DNA of 5,167 bases from Oscillospiraceae bacterium (GTDB lineage Bacteria; Bacillota; Clostridia; Oscillospirales; Oscillospiraceae), in contig JAIEFH010000075.1 in the NCBI GenBank assembly GCA_029067025.1, positions 1-5,167 of the forward strand, written 5' to 3'. How positions within the stretch are numbered: the stretch's first letter is position 1; every line of letters begins with the position of its first letter. The notes beneath the pieces are model-generated. The model did no database searches, was not told where the DNA came from, and saw nothing but the letters and a program-made list of their open reading frames with translations. Shown here piece by piece: positions 1-5,167 of this stretch. The translations under genes and the position numbers were made by a program.

Positions 1-84
1 ATGCAAGGTCGTATTTTTCTATGTCGGGGGAAAATCAGTTTGCCCTTATCCAGAAAAAATCGCTTTGCCCCACGACAATACGGC

Positions 85-1626
85 TTATTCCAGTTCCACC
101 GTCGCCGGGGGCTTAGAGGTGATGTCGTACAGCACTCGGTTGACCCCTTTTACCTCGTTGACGATGCGCACAGACACCCGATCCAGCAGCTCATAGGGGA
201 TCCGCGCCCAGTCCGCCGTCATGAAATCGTCGGTGGTCACCGCCCGCAGAGCGATGGCGTAATCGTAGGTTCGCCCGTCGCCCATCACTCCCACGGAGCG
301 CATATTGGTCAGGGCGGCGAAGAACTGGCTCAAATTCTTCTCCTCCCCCGCCTTCGCCATCTCCTCCCGGAAAATGGCGTCCGCCTCTCGGAGGATGTCC
401 AGCTTGTCCTTTGTGATATTTCCAATCACCCGGATGGCCAGCCCCGGCCCTGGGAAGGGCTGGCGCACCACCATGTACTCCGGCAGACCCAGCTCCCGGC
501 CCAGTTGGCGCACCTCATCCTTAAACAGCAGGCGCAGGGGCTCCACGATCTCTTTGAAATCCACATAGTCCGGCAGGCCGCCCACGTTGTGGTGGCTCTT
601 GATGACGGCGGCGTCTCCCGCCCCGGACTCGATGACGTCGGGGTAGATGGTGCCCTGGGCCAAAAAGTCCACGGCACCCACCTTTTTGGCTTCTTCTTCA
701 AACACCCGGATAAACTCCTCGCCGATCATCTTCCGCTTCCGCTCCGGCTCGTCCACCCCGGCCAGCTTAGCCAGGAACCGCGTCTCCGCGTCCACCCGGA
801 TGAAGTTCATGGCCCATTTGGAGAACGCGGCCTCTACCTCGTCCCCCTCGTTTTTCCGCATGAGGCCGTGATCCACAAACACGCAGGTGAGCTGCTCCCC
901 CACCGCCTCGGCCAGCAGGGCCGCCGCCACAGAGGAGTCCACCCCGCCGCTGAGGGCCAGCAGCACCTTGCCGTCCCCAATTTTCTCCCGCAGGGCGGCA
1001 ATAGCAGTGCGCTTATAGTCCTCCATAGTCCAGTCCCCGTGGGCATGGCACACCTCATAGAGGAAGTTGCGGATCATGTCCACGCCGTGCTCGGTGTGGT
1101 TCACCTCGGGGTGGTACTGCACGCCGTAGAAGCCCCTGCTCTCGTCGGCAATGGCCACATTGGGGCAGGCGTCCGAGTGGGCCATGAGAGCAAAGCCCTC
1201 CGGCACCTTTTCCATATAGTCCCCATGGCTCATCCAGGTAACGCCCGTGTCCGGCAGGCCCTTGAACAACCTGCATCCCGTCTCAAAATAGGTGACAGTC
1301 TTTCCGTACTCCCGGGCAGAGTCGTCCTGGGCGGCGGTGACCCGGCCCCCCAGATGGTGAGCCATCAGCTGGCAGCCGTAGCAGATGCCCAGGATGGGCA
1401 CGCCCCAGGTGAAGATGTCCGGGTCAACGTGGGGTGAGGTCTCCAAATAGACGGAGTTGGGCCCCCCGGTGAAAATAATCCCAATGGGCTCCATGGCCCT
1501 CAGGTCGGCCAGGGGGGTGGTATAGGGCTTGACCTCACAGTACACACCGCACTCCCGAACCCGTCGGGCAATGAGCTGGTTATACTGCCCGCCGAAGTCC
1601 AGCACAATCACAAGCTGATGGCTCAT
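85..1626 (-). CDS. guaA: GMP synthase (glutamine-hydrolysing)
   Basis: This enzyme amidates XMP to GMP with ATP and glutamine, the last step of de novo guanine nucleotide synthesis in the cytosol. The 513 residues match the usual full length. The N-terminal class I glutamine amidotransferase domain (about 1-195) shows the nucleophile Cys82 in GICYG and the catalytic His172 and Glu174 in YHPEV. The ATP-pyrophosphatase domain follows, with its P-loop SGGVDSS at 226-232. The C-terminal dimerisation and XMP-binding domain contains RQPFPGPGLAIR (388-399) and ends in KPPATVELE, where I recall most homologues having Trp at the third-last-to-second-last position (IEWE). The start is supported by AAAAGGAGA about 6 nt upstream (1633-1641). 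It is the last gene of a co-directional run, 54 nt after a cysteine-rich small protein. No guanine riboswitch fits in that gap. No clear terminator follows in 1-84. The identification is secure. Confidence 0.98.
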   Translation of the reverse strand: MSHQLVIVLDFGGQYNQLIARRVRECGVYCEVKPYTTPLADLRAMEPIGIIFTGGPNSVYLETSPHVDPDIFTWGVPILGICYGCQLMAHHLGGRVTAAQDDSAREYGKTVTYFETGCRLFKGLPDTGVTWMSHGDYMEKVPEGFALMAHSDACPNVAIADESRGFYGVQYHPEVNHTEHGVDMIRNFLYEVCHAHGDWTMEDYKRTAIAALREKIGDGKVLLALSGGVDSSVAAALLAEAVGEQLTCVFVDHGLMRKNEGDEVEAAFSKWAMNFIRVDAETRFLAKLAGVDEPERKRKMIGEEFIRVFEEEAKKVGAVDFLAQGTIYPDVIESGAGDAAVIKSHHNVGGLPDYVDFKEIVEPLRLLFKDEVRQLGRELGLPEYMVVRQPFPGPGLAIRVIGNITKDKLDILREADAIFREEMAKAGEEKNLSQFFAALTNMRSVGVMGDGRTYDYAIALRAVTTDDFMTADWARIPYELLDRVSVRIVNEVKGVNRVLYDITSKPPATVELE

Positions 1627-1680
1627 ACGCTCTCTCCTTTTCTCCCAGCAGACTGCATTGACACTCCGCCGCTTTATATT

Positions 1681-2031
1681 TTACAGCCACAAAAAATCGT
1701 CCAGCTCCCCGTGCTCAAACAGGATGCTCCCCTCGTGCTTCTCCTCGTCCCGCACCGGCAGAAAGGGATCCAGCGCCGTCACCCGCTTTCCGCACTCGGG
1801 ACAGCGGTATTGGATCGCCCCGCAGGCGTACATCCCCGGCGGAATATCCGCCTTTTTATCCACCATGCGCAGATTTCGTCTGTAGTAGTCCGCGTCTTTA
1901 TGTTCCACATAATGGCCCACCGTCATGTTGGGCAGAGCAAACAGCTGCTTGCGAACTTTCTCCATCTCGCATTTGCAGTCCTTGCACCAGTCGTCCTGGA
2001 ACTTGGCCAGTATTTTCCCTAACAACCCCAT
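1681..2031 (-). CDS. Cysteine-rich hypothetical protein, possible zinc-binding
   Basis: I do not recognise this 116-residue soluble protein. It has two cysteine clusters: CxxCxC at Cys16, Cys19 and Cys21 near the N-terminus, and Cys70 plus CPEC (Cys77, Cys80) in the middle. His40 and His44 lie between them. The CPECGKR segment looks like half of a zinc ribbon, so metal binding is likely but inferred. The C-terminus is acidic and ends in the hydrophobic DDFLWL. There is no signal peptide or membrane segment. The start codon lies one base after the TGA of the upstream membrane-protein gene, and its GAGGG ribosome binding site (2038-2042) sits inside the last codons of that gene, so translational coupling is probable. 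guaA follows after 54 nt. It could be a cytosolic partner or regulator of the two upstream membrane proteins, but nothing in the sequence proves this. Confidence 0.82.
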   Translation of the reverse strand: MGLLGKILAKFQDDWCKDCKCEMEKVRKQLFALPNMTVGHYVEHKDADYYRRNLRMVDKKADIPPGMYACGAIQYRCPECGKRVTALDPFLPVRDEEKHEGSILFEHGELDDFLWL

Positions 2032-2032
2032 G

Positions 2033-2623
2033 TCAATCCCTCGAGGCCTGTTTGGCGGCGTCCAGCACCTGCACCATCATATCCGCCTTGGAGATGGCCT
2101 CCAGAATCTTTGGGTCATCCATCCTCCAGCGCTGGTTGGAGGTGAATGTATTTACCCGCACCTTTACCCCGTCGATGAGGAACAAGAAGCCCACCCGGCT
2201 AGTGCCCCGCATGAAGCCCGCGCCGCCTGCTCCGTCCTCCGTCCACGTTTTGGTGATGCGGCCGGCAGACAGGATGTACTGCTCAAAGGGATTCCAGAAA
2301 AACAGCAGCGCCACCTTGCCCTGGCGGATATCCACCGCCACAGTCTGGTTGCTGCCGTAGAAGGTCTGGTTACGGTTGAACCCCTGGCTGTCGAGCTGCT
2401 TCATCATCTGCTTTTTCTTCTGGTTCCAGATGCTAGTGGGGCCCAGGATCCACCACGCCACGGACAGGAGAGTAGGGCCCATAAAACACACCACCGCCCC
2501 CATGCCGCCGTCACGGAAGAAGCAGTTGCCGATCAGGCCGCCCAGCGCGATCACCGCGATGGGCACGGCAATAACCAATAGCAGATAGACAATATTGATT
2601 TTTTTCACAGGTTTCGCGTTCAT
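2033..2623 (-). CDS. Two-pass membrane protein with cytoplasmic domain, unknown function
   Basis: This is a 196-residue protein I cannot assign to a named family. After a short basic start (MNAKPVKK) come two hydrophobic segments at about 9-33 and 40-61. A basic stretch (NQKKKQMMKQ, 67-76) follows, which by the positive-inside rule puts both ends in the cytoplasm. Residues about 80-196 form a soluble domain of alternating beta-type strands ending in an amphipathic helix (ILEAISKADMMVQVLDAAKQ). That pattern is reminiscent of small PH-like bacterial domains, but this is only a fold guess. The frame stays open upstream to 2773, which would add 50 residues and overlap the preceding gene. I chose the start at 2623 because AAAAGGAGA (2633-2641) precedes it and the added segment does not look like protein. 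It lies 64 nt after the 223-aa membrane protein gene and 1 nt before the cysteine-rich gene. Confidence 0.85.
   Translation of the reverse strand: MNAKPVKKINIVYLLLVIAVPIAVIALGGLIGNCFFRDGGMGAVVCFMGPTLLSVAWWILGPTSIWNQKKKQMMKQLDSQGFNRNQTFYGSNQTVAVDIRQGKVALLFFWNPFEQYILSAGRITKTWTEDGAGGAGFMRGTSRVGFLFLIDGVKVRVNTFTSNQRWRMDDPKILEAISKADMMVQVLDAAKQASRD
2038..2042 (-). promoter_or_regulatory. Ribosome binding site inside the upstream gene (translational coupling)
   Basis: GAGGG on the minus strand lies in the last codons of the 196-aa membrane protein gene, 6 nt before the ATG of the cysteine-rich gene. The upstream stop and downstream start read TGACATG, so a terminating ribosome could restart directly. 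Confidence 0.65.
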
Positions 2624-2632
2624 TTCAAACAA

Positions 2633-2641
2633 TCTCCTTTT
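2633..2641 (-). promoter_or_regulatory. Ribosome binding site deciding the start of the 196-aa membrane protein
   Basis: AAAAGGAGA on the minus strand lies 9 nt before the ATG at 2623. It supports this start over the far upstream one at 2773, which would overlap the end of the preceding gene by 86 bases. Confidence 0.8.
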
Positions 2642-2687
2642 CAGAACTTTTAAATATTCTCCCTTGTCCCCCAGGACAGCCAGTCTA

Positions 2688-3359
2688 TCACTCCCACTCC
2701 CCCTTCTGCTCCTCCTGTTTTCTCCGGGGAGCAAAAAAGTACGGAAATAGCCCAATCCTGGCTCCCAGGGCATGAATCAGGGGAAAGCACACCAGGATAG
2801 TGACCACCTGCACCACGCTGGTGTAGCTGCTGGTGTAGACCTCCTGGCTGGCCTTGCCGCCAACTCCCAGCATATCCACATAGAAATCGGTGCGGCTCAA
2901 AGGCTCGGAATACTCGATCTGATGGATGAAATTCTCATTGAAGGTGAGATCCTCGTACACCACCCGGCCCACGGGCAGGGTATGCTCGCTGGAGTAGTAC
3001 TCCCCCGCATACTGGACGCCCTCCATGTTGATGGCGACGGCCACCCGTTCGCCGGAGGGCAGGGTCACCGCGTACATACAATAATTGCCGTAGTAGCCCG
3101 CCCCGCGATTGCGGTACTCGATGCCGGGGGACACAATGGTAAAGGTGTCGTGGCTGAGCAGATCGTCCACGCTCTGGGCGCGGAACACATCCTTCCCCGC
3201 CCTGCCGCCGATGTCCCCGTCGGCCACTGTATGCTTCTCCACATAGCTCTTATAGGTTTCGGCTAAAATCAGTTCCGCCATCCTTACCGTACCCACGCTG
3301 ATCCCAAAGACGATCAGCATGGTCAGCCAGATGTCAAACCTCATCCGATGATAGCGCAT
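2688..3359 (-). CDS. Two-pass membrane protein with large external domain, unknown function
   Basis: I do not recognise the family of this 223-residue protein. A basic N-terminus (MRYHRMR) is followed by a membrane segment at about 10-31. A roughly 150-residue region (32-180) of mixed charge and many Tyr and Gly residues comes next, then a second membrane segment at about 181-209 and a basic, charged tail (PRRKQEEQKGEWE). The positive-inside rule places both termini in the cytoplasm and the central region outside. The external region contains the strand-rich stretches YCMYAVTLPSGERVAVAI (93-110) and VQYAGEYYSSEHTLPVGRVVYEDL (115-138), and looks folded. Start choice: GAGGTGA lies about 6 nt before this ATG, whereas the ATG at Met6 has no ribosome binding site. 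It is the first gene of the minus-strand run, divergent from the DUF421 gene. It may act with the 196-aa membrane protein downstream. Confidence 0.85.
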   Translation of the reverse strand: MRYHRMRFDIWLTMLIVFGISVGTVRMAELILAETYKSYVEKHTVADGDIGGRAGKDVFRAQSVDDLLSHDTFTIVSPGIEYRNRGAGYYGNYCMYAVTLPSGERVAVAINMEGVQYAGEYYSSEHTLPVGRVVYEDLTFNENFIHQIEYSEPLSRTDFYVDMLGVGGKASQEVYTSSYTSVVQVVTILVCFPLIHALGARIGLFPYFFAPRRKQEEQKGEWE

Positions 3360-3435
3360 ACCCTCTCACCTCAGCATGTCCTGTCGGGGCGCCCTTCCCG
3401 CTGTCCCTTCCATGTCATTGTTTGGAATGCCTTTT

Positions 3436-3464
3436 ATTTTACCGTACTTCTCCAAAAAAAACAA
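3436..3464 (-). promoter_or_regulatory. Possible sigma-A promoter for the minus-strand run
   Basis: Read on the minus strand, TTGTTT (3459-3464) and TAAAAT (3436-3441) are separated by exactly 17 nt. The -10 matches TATAAT at 5 of 6 bases; the -35 keeps only the TTG. An eight-T run overlaps the -35 and spacer. Transcription would start near 3430, about 70 nt before the ATG at 3359. It abuts the plus-strand candidate promoter directly, so the two polymerases would compete. Confidence 0.35.
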
Positions 3465-3494
3465 GAATATCTCTCGGTCATTTTCCACATATTA
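3465..3494 (+). promoter_or_regulatory. Possible forespore sigma-G-type promoter for the DUF421/DUF4363 unit
   Basis: GAATA at 3465-3469, an 18-nt spacer, and CATATTA at 3488-3494 fit the Bacillus sigma-G consensus as I recall it (-35 GHATR, 17-18 nt, -10 CATnHTA) at every specified position. Transcription would start near 3501, giving a leader of about 70 nt before the ATG at 3572. No good sigma-A -35/-10 pair is seen on this strand. The consensus is short and AT-rich, so a chance match is possible. A link to spores is inferred from the DUF421 family. Confidence 0.4.
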
Positions 3495-3561
3495 TAGGAA
3501 TCCAAATCACGTCCCGATTGGAAGGCGAACTATCCCAATGACAAGCTCCGTCCGAGCGCAT

Positions 3562-3566
3562 GGAGG
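3562..3566 (+). promoter_or_regulatory. Ribosome binding site deciding the DUF421 start
   Basis: GGAGG lies 5 nt before the ATG at 3572 and overlaps the alternative in-frame ATG at 3560, which itself has no ribosome binding site. This favours the 3572 start and a protein beginning MFIVLIRT. Confidence 0.8.
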
Positions 3567-3571
3567 TTTTT

Positions 3572-4255
3572 ATGTTTATCGTACTCATACGCACCGTGGT
3601 GCTCTACCTGTTCATTGTGGTGGGCATCCGGCTGCTGGGCAAGCACCAGATCGGCCAACTGGAACCCTCCGAGCTGGTGCTCACCCTTATTATCGCCGAC
3701 CTGGCTTCCGTCCCCATGCAGGACAATGGCATCCCCCTGCTGTGGGGGCTGATCCCCATCATCATACTGCTTGCCCTGTCCACCATCATTTCGGTGCTAT
3801 GCACCCAGTCCATCCGGTTCCGGGCACTGTTGTGCGGGCGGCCCTCCATCGTGGTAGAGAACGGCCAGGTGCTGGAGACGGAGCTGAAAAAGAACCACCT
3901 CACCCTGGACGAGCTGATGGAGGAGCTGCGCATCCAGGGTTACGCCGACTTCAAATCCATCAAGTTCGCATTGCTGGAGACCAACGGACAGCTTTCCGTG
4001 CTGCCCTTCGCCGCCGAGAAGCCCGTCACCGCCGCCCAGATGGGGGTATCCACCCAGGAAACCGGGCTGCCGGTGGTACTGGTCAGCGACGGGCGGCTGC
4101 TGGAACATAACCTGAAGGGGCTGGGCTATGAGCCTGTCTGGCTGGAAAAGCAGTTGGCCAGCCACGGCCTGCACTCCTACCGGCAGGCGTTCCTGCTCAC
4201 CGTGGACGAAGGTGGCGCCACCTACTGCGTACCCAAAAAGGAGGCGGGGAAATGA
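3572..4255 (+). CDS. DUF421 (YetF-type) membrane protein
   Basis: This is a 227-residue member of the DUF421/YetF family of small integral membrane proteins. The biochemical role of the family is unknown; some Bacillus members have been linked to the spore inner membrane and spore resistance. Three membrane segments are visible at about 3-20, 33-49 and 54-78. They carry the family signature RLLGKHQIGQLEPSELV (20-36) and IIADLASVPM (40-49). The cytoplasmic DUF421 domain follows, with GRPSIVVENGQ (89-99), the LDELMEELRIQGY helix (112-124) and FALLETNGQLSVLP (132-145). An additional 80-residue tail has strands ending in VDEGGATYCVP. An in-frame ATG at 3560 overlaps the GGAGG ribosome binding site, so 3572 is the likelier start. 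The gene overlaps the next gene by ATGA, which indicates coupling. Family assignment is firm; function is not. Confidence 0.95.
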   Translation: MFIVLIRTVVLYLFIVVGIRLLGKHQIGQLEPSELVLTLIIADLASVPMQDNGIPLLWGLIPIIILLALSTIISVLCTQSIRFRALLCGRPSIVVENGQVLETELKKNHLTLDELMEELRIQGYADFKSIKFALLETNGQLSVLPFAAEKPVTAAQMGVSTQETGLPVVLVSDGRLLEHNLKGLGYEPVWLEKQLASHGLHSYRQAFLLTVDEGGATYCVPKKEAGK

Positions 4256-4638
4256 AGCGGCTGTATCTCTCCATCGGGCTGATCGCCCTGCTGGCCGTCC
4301 TGTCCGGCCTGCACACCTGGCAGCTGAACCGCGTCACCGGCCAGCTCACTAATCTGCTCACCCAGGCCCAGGAGCTGGTGGAGCAGGAAGACTGGGAGGG
4401 CGCCGCCCGCCTCACCCGCCAGGCCAAGGAGCGCTGGATGGAGTGCGAGGGCTATCTCCACATCACCCTGCGCCATGCCGACACCGACGCCATCCAGGTC
4501 TCCATGGACGAGGCGCTGGCCTTCTTGGAGGGCGGCGAGAAGCAGCCCGCCGAGTATGCCGCCGTCAACGCCCGGCTGCTCACCCATCTGAAGCTGCTGG
4601 TGGAGGCGGAGCTGCCTACTCTCGCCAACTTGCTTTAA
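4252..4638 (+). CDS. DUF4363 family single-pass membrane protein
   Basis: This 128-residue protein looks like DUF4363, a small family I know as a neighbour of DUF421 genes in Clostridia. It has a basic start (MKRLYL), one hydrophobic segment at about 4-20 that anchors it or acts as an uncleaved signal, and then an almost wholly helical region (23-128) predicted to lie outside the membrane. Helix 23-62 contains EDWEGAARLTRQAKERW, and the C-terminal helix ends in LKLLVEAELPTLANLL, a typical family ending. No catalytic motif is visible. A strong AAAAAGGAGG (4235-4244) lies 7 nt before the ATG, and the start overlaps the DUF421 stop codon as ATGA, so the two proteins are probably made in a fixed ratio and may form a complex. 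A perfect terminator hairpin begins 3 nt after the stop. Family assignment is from memory and fairly confident. Confidence 0.88.
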   Translation: MKRLYLSIGLIALLAVLSGLHTWQLNRVTGQLTNLLTQAQELVEQEDWEGAARLTRQAKERWMECEGYLHITLRHADTDAIQVSMDEALAFLEGGEKQPAEYAAVNARLLTHLKLLVEAELPTLANLL

Positions 4639-4640
4639 CT

Positions 4641-4683
4641 GTAAAGGAAATCCCCTTTTCGGTGAAAAGGGGATTTCCTTTAC
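4641..4683. terminator. Bidirectional intrinsic terminator between convergent genes
   Basis: Positions 4641-4660 and 4664-4683 are perfect reverse complements, giving a 20-bp stem with the 3-nt loop GGT. The core is AATCCCC/GGGGATT, flanked by A-rich and T-rich arms, so either strand yields a GC core followed by a pyrimidine-rich, T-rich tail. It sits between the DUF4363 stop (4638) and the convergent mutS2 gene and should end both transcripts. The mutS2 TAA (4680-4682) is inside the stem, so ribosomes ending mutS2 translation reach the hairpin itself. Confidence 0.93.
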
Positions 4684-5167
4684 TTCAATGTGGCAACGGT
4701 CACGCCGTCCTCGCCCTCGCCATAGACGCCGGGGCGGTATTCCTTCACGTAGCGGCTCTTTTTCAGGTGCTCCCGCACCGCCTTGCGCAGGGCTCCGGTG
4801 CCCTTGCCGTGGATGATGGTCACCGTCTCCAGCTTGCCCATGAGGGCGTTGTCCAGAAACAGATCCACCGCCCCCAGGGCCTCGTCCACCATCATGCCCC
4901 GCAGATCCAGCTCCGCCTTGGCGGCCGCAGCCCGGAAGGGGCGGCTCACCGCGGCATTGCGCTGCTTATCGCGGGCGCTCTGCTTCTTTCGGGCGGTAAC
5001 GTCCTCCAGCACCCGCACCTCGCTCTGCTTGGCCTTCATTTTGAGAATACCCGCCTGGAGCTGGAGGGTGCCATCCTTGTTGAGGCCGACAACCTCCGCC
5101 TGGGTGCCCATCTTGATAAGCTCCACCGTGTCGCCCAGCACCGCGTCCCGGGTGGGCGGCGGGGGCG
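4680..5167 (-). CDS. mutS2: MutS2 C-terminal part (KOW-like and Smr domains), partial at window edge
   Basis: This is the 3' end of a MutS2-type protein whose 5' part lies beyond the right edge. The frame is open to 5167 and encodes about 161 residues here; the GTG at 5141 is an internal Val codon and not a start. Residues 1-47 counted from that Val (GDTVELIKMGTQAEVV...LKMKAKQSEVRVLED) match the KOW-like module of MutS2. A basic linker follows. The Smr domain (about 77-153) has LDLRG (78-82), VDEALGAVDLFLDNAL (85-100), HGKGTGALR (111-119) and GEGEDGVT (141-148). MutS2 lacks a mismatch-repair role in Firmicutes; it has been tied to suppression of recombination and, in Bacillus subtilis, to rescue of collided ribosomes, with Smr acting on nucleic acid or ribosomes. 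Arg replaces His in the LDxH motif of stand-alone Smr proteins, as I recall is common in MutS2. The stop codon lies within the terminator stem. Confidence 0.95.
   Translation of the reverse strand, partial: PPPPTRDAVLGDTVELIKMGTQAEVVGLNKDGTLQLQAGILKMKAKQSEVRVLEDVTARKKQSARDKQRNAAVSRPFRAAAAKAELDLRGMMVDEALGAVDLFLDNALMGKLETVTIIHGKGTGALRKAVREHLKKSRYVKEYRPGVYGEGEDGVTVATLK

Noticed and set aside
1..1437. Long open frame on the plus strand opposite guaA (478 codons)
   Set aside because: It is antisense to a secure guaA gene, is rich in His, Gly and Pro as expected from the complement of high-GC3 codons, and has no ribosome binding site or recognisable domain.
1627..1680. Guanine riboswitch ahead of guaA
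   Set aside because: The gap is shorter than the aptamer and lacks its conserved bases.
1673..1703. Possible separate guaA promoter (TATAAA at 1673-1678, minus strand)
   Set aside because: The only -35-like hexamer (TGGACG) is at a 19-nt spacing, so the match is too weak to annotate.
2665..2678. Small hairpin TGTCC/GGACA between the two membrane-protein genes
   Set aside because: The stem is only 5 bp and is not followed by a T-run, so it is not a terminator, and the genes can still be co-transcribed.
2624..2773. N-terminal extension of the 196-aa membrane protein to 2773
   Set aside because: It would overlap the preceding gene by 86 bases and lacks a ribosome binding site, while 2623 has a good one.
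3491..3496. Perfect TATAAT on the minus strand upstream of the 223-aa membrane protein gene
   Set aside because: No acceptable -35 box lies 16-18 nt upstream and no extended -10 TG is present. It overlaps the better-supported plus-strand -10.
3376..4110. Plus-strand frame of 244 codons overlapping the DUF421 gene
   Set aside because: It overlaps the clear DUF421 gene in another frame, its composition (Arg, His, Pro, Gly rich) is that of a shadow frame, and it has no ribosome binding site.

Overview
The window looks like chromosomal DNA from a GC-rich member of the Clostridia. A gut Oscillospiraceae relative of Flavonifractor or Intestinimonas is my best guess, made from memory of gene content and protein style and not from any search. 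The pointers are high third-position GC, strong AGGAGG-type ribosome binding sites, tight gene packing, the DUF421/DUF4363 pair that I associate with Clostridia, and a MutS2 C-terminus of Firmicute type. I see no mobile element, CRISPR array, tRNA or rRNA.

Layout: (1) Positions 85-3359, minus strand, hold a four-gene co-directional run. In transcription order these are a 223-aa two-pass membrane protein with a large extracytoplasmic domain, a 196-aa two-pass membrane protein with a cytoplasmic C-terminal domain, a 116-aa cysteine-rich soluble protein, and guaA (GMP synthase). The gaps are 64, 1 and 54 nt, so a single transcript ending with guaA is plausible. The first three genes are uncharacterised as far as I can tell. 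The purpose of guaA is clear: it makes GMP from XMP. I see no convincing terminator in the 84 bases after guaA.

(2) Positions 3360-3571 are a divergent intergenic region. It can carry a sigma-A-like promoter for the minus-strand run and, directly abutting it, a plus-strand element that fits the forespore sigma-G consensus as I recall it.

(3) Positions 3572-4638, plus strand, hold two genes overlapping by ATGA: a DUF421 (YetF-type) membrane protein and a DUF4363 single-pass protein. They are very likely translationally coupled and probably work together in the membrane, possibly in the spore.

(4) Positions 4641-4683 form a perfect 20-bp inverted repeat with a 3-nt loop. This is a bidirectional terminator between the DUF421/DUF4363 unit and the convergent mutS2 gene. 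The mutS2 3' end (KOW-like and Smr domains) runs from the right edge of the window to 4680, and its stop codon lies inside the terminator stem.

Most interesting for follow-up are the possible sigma-G control of the DUF421/DUF4363 pair and the uncharacterised three-gene membrane/zinc-finger cluster ahead of guaA. Neither is proven from sequence alone.
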